In this document: positions 21,536-32,924 of the stretch, in pieces
Layout: each line of letters begins with the position of its first letter
How positions within the stretch are numbered: the stretch's first letter is position 1
Source: Simmondsia chinensis
Lineage: Eukaryota > Streptophyta > Magnoliopsida > Caryophyllales > Simmondsiaceae
Reading direction: 5' to 3'
Assembly: GCA_018398585.1 (NCBI GenBank)
Contig: JAGTTD010000018.1
Location: 4,409,501 to 4,473,500, forward strand
Length of the DNA: 64,000 nucleotides
The notes under the pieces: generated by a model
Told to the model about the DNA's origin: nothing
Databases searched by the model: none
Seen by the model: only the letters and a program-made list of their open reading frames with translations
Made by a program: the position numbers and the translations under genes

Positions 21536-21782
21536 ACAACAACAGCAACAGACCCAGTGCCTCAAGGATTCCCGCATAAGCGGGGTCTGGGAGGGGTGGA
21601 TGTACACAGCCTTGCCCCTTAGGGTGTAACCCTGCCGAGAGGCTGTTTCCAAGGACTCCCAACCTTATAGGGTTGGCAACACGAGAACTTCCTAGGACGT
21701 CACCCATCCTGATACTACTCTCGCCCAAGCACACTTAACTTCGGAGTTTTAATGGGATCCAGTGCTTTAGTGCCTGGTATAG
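21536..21782 (-). mobile_element. 5S rRNA-headed SINE with RTE-LINE-like tail, copy B
   Basis: Reverse-strand copy of the same composite. Read on the minus strand it begins near 21782 with CCTATACCAGGCACTAAAGC, follows 5S rRNA through GAAGTTAAGTGTGCTTGGGC and GGATGGGTGACGTCCTAGGA, then passes at the same CCAACCCTATAAGGTTGGG junction into the tail, ending (GTT)n-GTA at 21536. Sharing one junction shows that copies A and B belong to one SINE family rather than to independent fusions. No clear target duplication was found. Confidence 0.88.
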
Positions 21783-22449
21783 GGGAAATTGTCTTCCCCT
21801 CATGGAAAAGGAAGTTATTTTCCTTCACTCCCTCACAACTTGCCCTCAACCATATGCTCTTCCCCTCTGGAACCGGCCTCAAATGTTCTAAATTCCAACC
21901 CCATGCGAAGTTATGGAATAAACATTATTTAGAAACTATACTTAGAGTAAATTTTGGAGAAAACTAAAAATAATCAGAGATAAAATATTTTCCCGGATGA
22001 AGAAATCTTTGCTCCTACCAAACAAAGCTATTGTACTCCAAGCTTAATGCACAGCTTTATAATGCAAAATGGGGAAGAGTGAGTTCTTTGCTTGGAATGG
22101 TGTAATAATAGGTAGGATCTTGCAACTTCAACTTTGCATGTGACTGTTCCTTGATTTTCATGTGTTAATTTGGCACATTATTTTTGTAATTAAGTGGCCT
22201 AGGATGCTTTGCTAGTGTTAATTCTTTTAGTCCTTTCATATGCTCATGTATTAGTATAAGTAGTCTTGAATTATAATGAGAATATCATCCAAAATTCTCA
22301 TCAAAATTCCAAGTGTTTTCATATTTTTGTCTTGATTTAATTTTCTACAAAAATCATGCTGCGTAATGGAATTTCATTGTCAATTCTTTTTATTTCAAAA
22401 GAAATTAAAAAAAAAAAAATCATGTTGTGTGCATTGGGATTTTGTGCAG
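21783..22449. other. Spacer with a possible LTR fragment
   Basis: Around 22190-22335 there is CCTAGGATGCTTTGC, a TATAAGTAG-like motif and TCATCAAAATTCCAAGTGTT, which resembles the 3' half of a small Copia LTR. No ends or partner were found. Confidence 0.25.
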
Positions 22450-22524
22450 ATTTCGGAAGGGACAGCTACTTCAAAGTTTTTGAAAAGAAGATAGATGAAA
22501 AATGCGAGCAATTAAAAGAAAGCG
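22450..22524 (+). pseudogene. HMA8: HMA8-like exon block 1 (linker before the first TM helix)
   Basis: Bounded by TTTTGTGCAG and GTGAGC. It encodes 'YFKVFEKKIDEKCEQLKES', matching the linker between the N-terminal metal-binding domain and the first membrane helix of PAA2. The reading joins in phase with the block at 24602. Confidence 0.7.
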
Positions 22525-22616
22525 GTGAGCATTTTCCTTTGAATGTTAAGTCCAAATTCACAAGCACGGAATTAAATCACAAAGTAAATGATTGGATAGT
22601 GAGGTGGTTTTAAATG

Positions 22617-23700
22617 CATGTAAAAATCGTGCACTTGCAAGTGGCGAGCGTACGAGCAAGTCGTAGTTATGGCTAATATGGGTGCCATATGCACAAGGAA
22701 TCTACATAAAGTTAGATTTAGTAATTATTGAGTGATTAAATCCGTTTTTTATTGGTAAAGTGAGGAATTAACTAATTAACGGAAAGAAAAGGTAAATCTA
22801 AATAGTCTAATCAATCAAGATAGTTTAGGGAATGAATTCATATTATCCTATCTCAGATCCGAATATTATATCTCTTAATGACAATGACTTTTAAAATTTA
22901 GGCTAAATCCATATTAATATTCCATTAGAGTTTAGGGTAATAAACTAATCTAAGGGCATACCTCATCTAACTATACTAGGTGTTACATGGGCTATCTCAA
23001 TAGCACTACTTAATTCTTTTGGCACGCCTAATTTAGTAGTAATTTACTTAGAAGTATTGTGTTCGAAGTTGGTTACAACCTCCACCCCGACCGCTCATGA
23101 AAACCTATTACGCTTTAGTCTAAGCTACAACTATAAGGCGACACGCAAATAAATTCCAAATTCAAATCATAGTTACGAGCATATAACAAAAACTATTTTA
23201 ACATATAAGCCTCTCCACAGGGGGTGCAAAAAAAGTGCACAAAAAGTCAGTATTGTGATAATCATCCTTCACCCGTAAACGAACGGTCTACTCCTTCATA
23301 GGAGTTTTACGAATTAAAAACTCAAAAGAGAGAAGAGAAAGCTCATGAATGAAGACTCCTCTGATGATGTCGACACAATTCACAACAATTCCCCCTGCTT
23401 GGCCTTTGTGAGAATCCGATCTCTTGGGGCGGCTTAGGGAAGGAAGAAATTAGAAAACTAAACAAAAAGCCCCAAAAACCTCCAGTCTTTCTTTTATATC
23501 TGCGGCCCACATTAGGGCCATCCGCTAGGGATGACAGATCGATTAGTCGAAGATAGATGCATTTATGTCCTCAGTTGATATCGATCCCTTAGGCCGATCT
23601 ATAGTCCAACGACAATAAAGGTTTATGTTGTTGTCCGATCGGTCGGCTAACAACAAAAATGATGATCAATACGAGGCCAAAAAATACACAAATTGAGTTG
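22617..23700. other. Possible old LTR region inside HMA8-like intron 1
   Basis: It begins AATCGTGCACTTGCAAGTGG…TACGAGCAAG, a pattern shared with 40066-40110 and, from memory, frequent in plant Gypsy LTRs. Further on are short GATCGAT-containing words (23540-23660) and a TTTTATATCTGCGG motif. No ends could be defined. No coding frame. Confidence 0.3.
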
Positions 23701-23959
23701 CTGAGTCTCAACTCGATGGGTCATTTCTCCACACGTGGTTAGGTTTTTTAACATTGTCTCCAAATTTGCCCTTTTTGGCTAATTCTTCACCGCTTTTCAA
23801 GTCTCTCTCGCTCCAACATATTCCAAGCCATGTATACATAAATTGCCTTTCAGGACGAATGTAGTCACCAAAAATGTCATAGTAATGGGGAATAAAACAT
23901 ATAAAAATACAACACATCAGATGGGCATTTGTCCACTTCTCTTTTCCTATAAGGTTTAA

Positions 23960-24298
23960 CAATAGCAGCAGCAGCAGCCGACCCAGTGCCTCAAGGGCTC
24001 CCACATATGCAAGGTCTAGGGGAGGGCAAGGATGTACGTAGCTTTACTCCTTCAAGGTGCTACCCTTAAAAGGAGGCTGTGTTCAAGGACCCCCAACCTG
24101 AGAAGCATACAAGCATGAAGTATAAAGCATAAAGCATAATGCATGGAGTAGCAATAGGCTATAAAACAATTCTCAGACATATCAAGTGAATTACATAGGC
24201 AGACATTTAAGCCTAGGACCCCCAATCTGAGACGCATACAATCATGAAGCATAAAGCATAAAGCATGAAGCATGAAGCAGCAATAGGCTTTTTGCATG
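23960..24298 (-). mobile_element. 5'-truncated RTE-LINE tail with internal duplication
   Basis: On the minus strand it ends with the usual tail (…GCACTGGGTCGGCTGCTGCT). It extends 5' into a GCATGAAGCATAAAGC-rich stretch like the 3' UTR of the LINE at 59.2-59.3 kb. About 125 bp are duplicated (GGACCCCCAANCTGAGANGC at about 24090 and 24217). The flanks share AGGTTTAA (23952-23959, 24299-24306), a possible target duplication. Confidence 0.7.
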
Positions 24299-24601
24299 AG
24301 GTTTAAATGACACTTATATTCCCTTAGAAAAACCTTTTTGACACCCCTCTTCGACAACACCACAATCACAAAATGTGAATTGATTCCATGCTACTACATA
24401 GTGGTTAATCTCGAAAAGGTTAGCTCAAAGTCTATAATAGCCGTTAGTTCACATAACAGTTTTGTTTTATCCCAAATTCACAAGGGCATTTCCTTTACTT
24501 CTTCATATATGATATGCTTTCTTTTTTATTGGTTATATTGGTTATATGATATGCTATTGTTTACTCTATCTTTACTCGTAACAACTAATACTTGCTGATA
24601 G

Positions 24602-24878
24602 GCAGAGGACTTGCAGTATCATGGGCACTCTATGCAGTGTGTCTCTTTGGTCACCTCTCTCATTTCTTTGGGTGAGTGCTCCATGGACCCATGTGTTCCA
24701 TTCTACAAGATTCCATCTATCTCTGTCTTTATTTACACTACTCGGTCCTGGACATCAACTGATCATAGATGATTCGAAGAGCCTTTTCCGGGGTGCCCCG
24801 AGCATGAATACATTGGTTGGACTTGGTGCTTTATTCTCGTTTACTGTTAGCTCATTCACTGCGTTTATACCAAAACTG
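24602..24878 (+). pseudogene. HMA8: HMA8-like exon block 2 (first TM helices)
   Basis: Acceptor TTGCTGATAG and donor GTAAGG. It encodes 'GLAVSWALYAVCLFGHLSHF', then after a one-base shift near 24670 'HVFHSTRFHLSLSLFTLLGP' and 'APSMNTLVGLGALFSF', the hydrophobic entrance of P1B-ATPases. Confidence 0.8.
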
Positions 24879-25220
24879 GTAAGGCTAAGACCTTACTCGA
24901 TCCTACATGAGTTACTAGGCCATTGTGAACTCTGATGTGAATATACTTATGCAAGGGAGTTACTAGTTAACCAATGCCAACCATGTCGGGCAACTTCAAG
25001 TTTTGATCATTTTGGGTTTAGGTCATGAAATGTCCGACCTTGACCCTTGGATTTTGGTTTGGATCAATCATAGAACCAAATTATATTTTACAGGCGCATA
25101 ATGGTCGTGCATAGAGTGTTGGAAAGCAGGTGTCATACACATTATGTAACAGGTCTCAACAACAACCATTAAGATAAGTTGCATTCAGGAGAAGATAAGT
25201 TGCTTTTATCAAGAGAAATA

Positions 25221-25223
25221 CCC

Positions 25224-25254
<31 letters not shown>
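25221..25254. repeat. Poly-C then poly-A homopolymer
   Basis: 24 C followed by 10 A. It lies in an intron of the HMA8-like pseudogene. Length is uncertain because such tracts are error-prone. Confidence 0.9.
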
Positions 25255-25785
25255 GACAACTATTGAAAGTAAAAAATGCTCTGCTAGCGGCAAGACTAAA
25301 CAAAAACATGAGTTACATGCAAAAATTGATGATTAGCTTGAGAAATTTGTTGCATAAACATTTTTTTAGGTTAAGGAAGACACTAGACTAGCTATTTAGA
25401 GATAGCTTGACCTAGCAAATTGATAACAAGAACTTGATAAAGGGCTTGATTTAATGACTCAATAACACTCCCTTGGACCTGCTAGCATAACCCTATAGCA
25501 ATCACACCATCTGTAGCCAATTTCCTTCACTATAAGCATGGGACACTCCTAGATGTCATTTATTATGGTCTTGATTTGCAATGGACACTTAAACTCCCTC
25601 TGAATTACTTCAAATCAGTACAAAATAGTAAGGGGATTTGGAAAGCTAGGGTTTTCCACCAAGGGGGTTTCGTGAAGTCTAGAAAATGAATAATCCCTAA
25701 TTGCCCAAACTTCTTGAACAAAAAGCAATGACAATTTATTAAAGTGCAGATCGTCTACTAATAATGTTTGATGGCAAGAGTGTGA

Positions 25786-26188
25786 GTAGGGGTATAAATG
25801 AGCCAAGCAGGCTCACGAAAGCTTGAAAGGCTCGGCTCACTTTGAGCTCGAGTTGAGTCAAGCCCGAGCCTAGAGAAGCTTGAGCTCGTAGGCTCGCGAA
25901 CCTAAATGAGAGCAAACAAGCTTTTCTCAACATAATATTTCGACTAAAAATTGCCCAATGAAGCCAAATTTGAGCCTAAATGAGCCGAGCTCGAACTTAA
26001 ACGAGCCAAAATGAGCCTTCATTGGCTTAAATGAGTCGAAATATTACAAGTTTAATTTGAAACTCGCCGAGCTTAGATCGAGCCAAGTAGAGCCCGAGCT
26101 TTTGACGAGTCGAGCTCAGTAAGCTCCGAGCCGAGCCTCGAGCCTAGTAGGCTCAGACTCCACTCGACTCAGCTCAAGTACACCCCTA
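25786..26188. mobile_element. hAT-like non-autonomous element rich in GAGCTCG/GAGCC words
   Basis: The ends TAGGGGTATAAATGAGCC and (complement of the right end) TAGGGGTGTACTTGAGCT form terminal inverted repeats. An 8-bp duplication AGTGTGAG flanks it (25778-25785 and 26189-26196). The interior is a dense palindromic mix of GAGCTCG, GGCTCG and CGAGCC. The 8-bp duplication and TAGGGGTGTA end fit hAT elements. Confidence 0.75.
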
Positions 26189-26434
26189 AGTGTGAGAGTG
26201 AGAGAAGAAGAAAGAAGGGTGGAAAATTCTAGAAAAGAACTTTCAAACTTCTCCGAGTATTTAAAAGAATATGAAAATTGGAGAACTATTTTTGAACTTC
26301 TCCAATTGAAAAACTCGGCTCTTGAGCAACCTTTTTCACTTTTCCAGCTTCTTTCAAGGAAACCGGAAAGTTCTCTATTTCTAAGCATCATAATGTACGA
26401 TTTTCAAAGCTTTAACCATGATACAATGTCTTGT

Positions 26435-26592
26435 TATTTATTCAGGGTTGGAAGGCATTTTTTGAGGATCCATTTATGTTGATAGCATTTGTTTTGTTGG
26501 GAAGAAATTTTGATATTTATTCAGGGTTGGAAGGCATTTTTTGAGGATCCATTTATGTTGATAGCATTTGTTTTGTTGGGAAGAAATCTTGA
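26435..26592 (+). repeat. 79-bp tandem duplication across a splice acceptor
   Basis: TATTTATTCAGGGTTGGAAG…GGGAAGAAAT is present twice in a row (26435-26513 and 26514-26592), nearly identical. It covers the intron 3' end and the first codons of HMA8-like exon block 3. Confidence 0.92.
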
Positions 26593-26742
26593 ACAAAGAG
26601 CTAAAATTAAAGCGACTATCAACTTGAGCGTTTTACCATCCAGAGCTCGTCTTTGGTTGATGTTGGGGAAGGCGCAATGTCAATTGTCGAAGTTCCTTGT
26701 AGCAGTCTCTCTGTTGGAGACAAAATTATGGTGCTTCCAGGA
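26446..26742 (+). pseudogene. HMA8: HMA8-like exon block 3 with duplicated acceptor and exon start
   Basis: Encodes 'GWKAFFEDPFMLIAFVLLGR', then 'NLEQRAKIKATINLSVLPSR' and a frameshifted actuator start, with donor GTAAGT. The splice acceptor and first about 68 bases occur twice (79-bp tandem duplication), giving two candidate 3' splice sites, at 26445 and 26524. Confidence 0.82.
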
Positions 26743-28193
26743 GTAAGTATTTTATGTACATGTAATGAAACAATTTCTCATATAAGGCTCCATTTAGTTG
26801 GATGGAAAATATTATCCTTCTAAACATTTTTTCTTCTCAATATATGACATTTCTATCTCAAAAGTTCTCATTTTCTAGCTATGGAAATTATTTCATTTTG
26901 TAAATTTGTATGGTATTCACATTTGATTAAGTTGAGAATAAAGGGAGATGTAAGGTCTGAATTGCAACAAAAAAAATGTTTAGCCTTCACTTACACAAGG
27001 AAATGATAGGAATGGGGCGGAAGAACACTTCCCTCACAAATTCCTTCATCTCCGTAATTCATGTTCTTTTTTCTTCGGTTTTGAATGTTCTTGCTTATAT
27101 TGTCTTTTCATATAGTTACAAGAAACACCTAAAATGCTAGTGTATCATGATGAGAACTAGAAGTTTGCATTTCAAATTTAAATTCATGTTTGAAAAGTAC
27201 ATCAAATCAAACTTAAGAGAAATGCGATTCAGCCTATGCTGAAATCATTTTAGTAAGGAAGAATATTTTTGTAGGATGATTCCTTTTTTTTTTTTTTTTT
27301 TTTTTTTTTTTGCCTTATATGGTGAATTGTTGACTAAATGTATGACTTAAAGAAGAGCCTTTTTTTATGATGGACTCACCTTCTTGGTCTTTTCCACTAT
27401 AATCCTTAGAGAGTATAAATGTAGGACTCAATTTCTTGGTTTGTGCTCAACATAAAATCTAATTGGAGTTCGTGGGTGCATCATCGTAATGGTCATGATG
27501 CTGCCAAAACATGTTGTCTTGGACATTGCTTAACAAGGTGTTGATCACTTTGGGTTCTCCTACCGAACATAAAGTAATTTTAAACTTTATCTTTGTAAAG
27601 ACTGAAATGGAAAATTATATAATCTATAATTTGAAAGCATGGTGTCAAGGACTTCACGTTAGATCATGGTGATTGCCTTGGGTTTTTTGAAGGAACATAA
27701 ATTACTTTTGAGCCATATGTTCACATTTAATGGAATGAAAACCATACACTCATTAATCTGAATGCATCTTTGAATAGTTTTTAATATGTAAACATATTTA
27801 TAAGTACGTTTCAGTAAATAAAATATAATATATGTGCAATATGGAGAGTGTTAAAAAAGTCACAACGATTGCTTAAAAAGGCAGCTCAAAATCCGTTATA
27901 TGTTATCCATCATTATAACGAAACGGGATTTATTTGATTTTATTGTGCTTAATCTTAACTTTGCTTTAAAATGTCGTTCATGAAATATTCCCTTAAAGAA
28001 ACTTCAATAATTTTTCATACATAACTAATACACTTTGATATATGCGCTTCTTTTATACTCCCATTGCTTCTCACCCACGCTTTACTCCTGTTTCATTAAA
28101 GCACATACTGAAATGATCTTCTAGTGCGATACCAATGGTAAAACTATTGAGGTTAAGGCAGTAGTACAACGAAAACTTTTTGTCATTATGCAG
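26743..28193 (+). other. Intron of the HMA8-like pseudogene
   Basis: AT-rich, with a poly-T tract at 27284-27311. Nothing else recognised. Confidence 0.5.
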
Positions 28194-28292
28194 GAGCGAG
28201 TTTTAGCTGATGGAATCATCAAAGATGGGAGAAGCACAATTGACTAATCCAGTTTCACTAAGGAGCCTTCGCCTGTTATAAAACAACCTGGG
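28194..28292 (+). pseudogene. HMA8: HMA8-like exon block 4 (actuator motif)
   Basis: Encodes 'ERVLADGIIKDGRSTID', a TAA at 28245 where Glu is expected, then 'SSFTKEPSPVIKQPG'. The essential actuator Gly-Glu is changed to Lys-Glu (28257-28265). The donor is the GT at 28293. Confidence 0.82.
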
Positions 28293-29296
28293 GTATTGAA
28301 CTTACTGGCAATTATCATTCTATTCACATTTCCTAATCAAACTATGGTCGTTACATAATGTAATAGCTACTACATTTGAGCCAATTGTTTGCATTTGGAA
28401 GTTAAATGACTATACTTTTGTAACAACCTTTATAATACATATAAATTGTATTTGATCTACCACATCATAGTTATAGATGTATTTATATGTCAGGATAAGA
28501 AAAGCCAATGATGATTGTTTATTCGCACTTTTGGAAACAGCTTAACCCACTTATGTTTGTTGAGGGGAAAAAAAAAATCTTAAGGTCATTGCCCCAATCG
28601 GTTATGTAATGTCTGCAACTTGCAACTTCAAGGACCTATGACGCAACCCATTGTGTGTCCAAGTTTTCCGTCACTTAGATTTGACGCAAACTTAATTCGT
28701 TACATTTTATTTTTCTCTTTTCGTCTCCTTTAGGTTGTGTTTGGACTTGGAAAGAGATGATGGAAGAAAATAGAAAAAAGGAAGTAGAAAGTAAGAGAAA
28801 TAGTTTTTAAGTTGATGTAAAGCAAAGAAAAATTTAAGAACATGGGCGGTAAACGAGTAAAGAGAGAGGTAGCAAAACCTGTGGAGATAGAGTAAAGAAA
28901 GGATTTAATAAAGGAAGATAGAGGTCTTGGTTGGGGTTCCAACCTTATGCAAATCCGTCTAAAGATCCGACCTGCAACCTCAAACCTCAAACCTCAAACC
29001 TCACATGGTGGGATAGATAGGGTGCCTCTAACTCGTTGATCATATCCCCGATGCCAAATTATGAGAGATCGGCTAAAACTCATTGATTTAGTTTTAGTGA
29101 CAATGGAGGCACATGTTAAAAGCATCGACTGGACGTGGAAGGAGCTCTACAGTGGAGGAGCTGGCCGGACTTATCCGCTACTGAGGCTTCTATCTTCCGG
29201 AGCCTCTCTTCACTCCTCCTCAACTTCTCACGCCACATGAGAATTTGCACTATCTCCACCTTCTCGGTGGCATAACTCGGGGATGTGTCTTTACTC

Positions 29297-29475
29297 TGAC
29301 ACCAGTTGATGCAATTTACAGAAGCAAATTTACAAATCGATTGGCTGTGATACCAACTGATGCAAGTCGCTAAAGAAAATTTGCAAATTGATTAGCTCTA
29401 ATACCAACTTATACAAATTACGAAAGAAAATTTGCAAATCGATTGACTTGAATTCCAACTAATTCAAATTGCCAA
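29297..29475 (-). repeat. 51-bp tandem repeat, 3.5 units, with primer-site-like core
   Basis: Units start near 29297, 29348, 29399 and 29450. Each begins TGATACCAACTGATGCAA or a variant and continues AGAAAATTTGCAAATCGATT. Read on the minus strand the core is GTTGGTATCA, like the primer-binding site of plant LTR elements. Confidence 0.75.
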
Positions 29476-29724
29476 ATTGCTGGAAGGGAAAAGGGGAAGG
29501 ATAAGGTGCCTTTAACCCGTTGATCGTACTCAACGATACTAGATTGAGAGGGATCAGCTGAAACTTATTAAATCTTCAAATCACCGAGTAATAACCCAGA
29601 GAGGAGCACACAATGTTTCATCATGGCCCGTTAGAGACCGTAGTATGCTTCCATCGGTAATGTGTACTAGAGAGGTGACTTTCATAATGACTATGTTCAT
29701 CAGATCGAGAGAAGGTTTGAAGAA

Positions 29725-30255
29725 TTGGGAGCGAGATTCCAGCGTCTCGAGTGGAAAATGAACAAAGGTTATCGGGCTTCGTCAACTATATGGAACTCCT
29801 GGCCCCCGAGGCGTGGGTTACTAGACATGCATAGAAGAAAGCTTCAACAACCACCGTCGTCGATCGTCCTCCAAGATCGCACCATCTTCGCCCTTATTTT
29901 TGAAACCGGTGAGTCATCACTTTTCCACTTTCGCAGCCCGAGTGACACCAACACCACGATCTCTTTTGGCCTCACGAATTACATACCGCCATGCAGCGCC
30001 GTGTTCCACCACCATGACACTACCCACACTACCAGCAATTTTTCCCGCCATCCGCCGAGCACAATCGAATCCCCCGCCGCCCAACCCAATCCCATAAAAT
30101 CCGTTTCACCCCCAAACAAATTTTTGTTTTGGCTGGTTGCAAACGCTAGCATATATGAGAATCCCAATCTTTATTTTTCTTCTCCACCTATCTTTGTTGA
30201 GTTCACTTATGAGGAGGAGGAAGATATTGAGATCCAAGCCCCCCACCATCAATAA
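29725..30255 (+). pseudogene. Gag-like or unknown ORF remnant
   Basis: A 177-codon frame starting 'GARFQRLEWKMNKGY', preceded in frame by 'RRFEEL'. This resembles the coiled start of some plant retroelement gag proteins. A better continuation ('LLAPEAWVTRHA') is found one frame over, so a shift is likely near 29785. The rest is His/Pro/Ser-rich and ends with an acidic stretch. A separate Asn/Glu-rich frame follows at 30370-30590. Family not established. Confidence 0.25.
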
Positions 30256-31163
30256 CCCCGCTTTCACCTCACCTACCAACACCAATTCTACCCGCCATTC
30301 ATGAACCACCACCAGTCTTATCTCGACCCCCACCATTAGACCCACCAAATATCATCCATCCAACCATTGTCAAAAGCATCAACAAAGGCCCTCCCACATC
30401 AAAACAATTTAGCACGCTCTCGATTGGATTCGATTGGTTTCCTTCGTTGCAATCTTCATCCACCAACATTGCTAACGGGTCTAATTCAAGGACGAATTCT
30501 GCTCAAGTGGATGAGAATGATGCAAATGAGAAAGAGAATAACCCAACGAAACTAGAAAATGATAAAACAGAACCCGAGAATGGTTAGAATTGCAATTGGG
30601 ATGAAAAAAAGCTATTAGGCAATCTTGTGTAGTTTGATCCACACGAGAGTTGCAACAGAGTTTGGATGCCTAAGAAGATTTACAATTTAATTAGGGTTTT
30701 CTAAGGTTAATTAGGTTTAAGTCTTTTATTTTAACTAATATTTTACCTATTAGGTGTTTATTTTTACTGAATTACGTAATCAAGTTTAGGAATTCCAACA
30801 CGGGAAGATAGTTTCCTTTGAACTCTTTTTTCCCCATGCCAAACAGACTAGGGTCTGTATGTTGGAGTTTCTCATCCGCCTCATGGTTATTTCTTGATTA
30901 TATGATTGAGTAGTGAATACCATCCCAAATGGGAGAAAATCACTTCCGCGGAAGAAGAAAGTCTTTTCCCCTGCCATCGTATTCTTGACTCATCCCATGC
31001 TCCTTTATATTCTTTATTATCAAGTTTGACCTCAAGTCTGTTAAGTCACAACTAGGCAATCTCATACAGTGAAATTATTTTTGAAAATAACGGAGCCTTA
31101 GTTCCTGTTTCATTATATCTTACACTTTTAACTATGATAACCTGTTTTTATACCATACTGCAG

Positions 31164-32703
31164 GCCGAAGTTGCAGCTGGGAATATAAATCTCAATGCAA
31201 CCTTCACGGTTGAAGTACAAAGACCTGGCGGTGAATCCACCATGGGAGACATAGTTTGATTAGTGCAGGAAGCCCAAAGCCGTGAAGCGCCCATGCAACG
31301 TTTGGCTGACAAAGGTTGCCGGACATTTCACATATGGCGTAATGGCATTCTCCGCGGCTACGTTTACATTCTGGAGCTTGTTCAGTTCTCGTGTTTTGTC
31401 TTCGGCTTTTCATGGAGCAAGCTCGATCCCATTGGCTTTGCAGTCGTCTTGCAGCGTCCTAATCATTACCTGTTCCTGTGCACTCGGGCTTGCCACCCCA
31501 GCTGCCGTATTGCTTGGAACTTCGCTTGGGGCGACCAGAGGGTTGTTGCTGCGCGGTGGCAAGTGTCTTGGAGAAGTTTTCTTCCATAAACGCAATTGTT
31601 TTTGACAGAACTAGAACATTGACTATTAGTAAACCTATTGTGACTGGAGTGGTGACTATTGGATCCTAGAAAATCGGGTCAAACCAAAACTCGAGTCTTA
31701 TATCCAAGGCAGAGATTCTAAGGTTAGCTGTTGGGGTTGAGTCAAATTCTATCCATCCGATCGGGAAAGTCCTTGTTGATGCAGCTCGAGCTCATTCTGT
31801 GGATGGCTCATAATTTGTGGTTGCTAATGGCAGTTTCCCGGAGGAACCAGGATATGGTACTGTAGCAATGGTTGGGAATACAATGGTTTCAGTTGGGACA
31901 TTTGAGTGGGTTACAAGGCATAGAGTAAGGAGAATCTCATTTTCAGAACCAGAGCGGCATAAAAATCAATATATCGTCTTGGAGTTGATGGGGATCTTGC
32001 TGGGGCAATTTATATTGACGATGAAATATGAGAGGATGCAAAGCACGTTGTTCTGTCTGCGCGGAATCAAGGAATAGATGTTTACATGCTATGAGGGGAT
32101 AAACGAAGTTGTGCAGAAATACTAAATCCCAAGTACTTAATTCGAATCAAATATTACGAGCAAACGAGAAGTAATACAGATAAAAGAGAACAAAAATAAG
32201 AACACAATGATTTACGTGAAAACCTCTCTTCAATCGAGAGGGGAGAAAACCACGGGCAGAGATGGAAACTTTTATTGATTTGAGAATAGAAAAATTACAA
32301 TTCACTTATCTCTCTCTCACAAGGATGACGACGGCACACTTTATTTTGGATATGGAACACGTGAACCCTAGGGCTATATTTATAGCCCCGTGAAAAATAG
32401 ACTCTTGATCGATCAGGGGGGTCCAATCGATCGGGGTCCCGTTCGATAGGAAAATCACCGATCGATCTGTGGACCCTCTGGACGTGGGATTCACTTACGT
32501 ACTTTTCCCGATCGATCGGCTTCTTCTCCCAATCGATCGGGGTGCTCCCTGCTTGTGTCCACTTAAATCTGAGAATTTGAGGCATATTCCTAACAGAATT
32601 ATAGCTGAGTATGTTGCGTTCATGGTTGAAATCTCGAGAGAGAACGTGGTATCGCGTGTGAAACCCGATCAAAAGAAGAAATTTATCAGCCAACTCTAGG
32701 ATG
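31164..32703 (+). pseudogene. HMA8: HMA8-like exon block 5 (CPC helix, P- and N-domain), split by solo LTR
   Basis: Starts after CTGCAG with 'AEVAAGNINLNATFTVEVQR'. There is a TGA after 'MGDIV', an extra G near 31313, Cys-Ser-Cys (31471-31479) instead of Cys-Pro-Cys, and D-R-T-R-T at 31604-31618. The nucleotide-domain 'HPIGK' is present. A TGA at 32092 stands where Ser of 'SGDK' is expected. A 486-bp solo LTR sits at 32110-32595, after which 'VKPDQKKKFISQL' resumes up to a GTAATG donor at about 32704. Confidence 0.87.
32110..32595 (-). mobile_element. Solo LTR of the Copia 3 family inside a pseudogene exon
   Basis: The left end TGTGCAGAAATAC and right end ATTCCTAACA are the same as the LTR ends of the element at 32925-37884, and the interior matches with the same GATCGATCGG clusters. 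The flanks GAAGT (32105-32109) and GAATT (32596-32600) form a near-perfect 5-bp target duplication. The HMA8-like coding sequence continues directly on both sides, so insertion was into an exon, followed by LTR-LTR recombination. Confidence 0.92.
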
Positions 32704-32924
32704 GTAATGTTAAATTTCACAAGGCGTAAATTAGGTCCAAGGTTTAGTATCAAATAAAAGTCCGTACTTAAAGAAATTTGCATTAGTCACTCAATTGGCC
32801 ATCACATGATATATTTTAAGCCATCATTTACATATTGGTATTTCTGTTATGCCTCTATAATGCATTTATATTTATTTGTTAACATATTAACATGTAAAAA
32901 CTGTCAAATTTGTGCAAATGTAAA

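Larger units (their letters stand above)
28293..31163 (+). other. Intron of the HMA8-like pseudogene with degenerate retroelement material
   Basis: Contains a (TCAAACC)n run near 28980, the 51-bp tandem repeats (29297-29475), a duplicated block (29009-29084 and 29497-29571, both containing GTGCCT…TAAC-CGTTGATC) and a gag-like frame (29725-30255). This looks like remnants of one or more old LTR elements. Confidence 0.4.

Noticed and set aside
28730..28990. Small gene on the minus strand
   Set aside because: Purine-rich low-complexity tract gives an open frame by composition only.
31204..31595. Minus-strand ORFs opposite HMA8-like exon block 5
   Set aside because: Antisense shadows of former coding sequence; no family resemblance.
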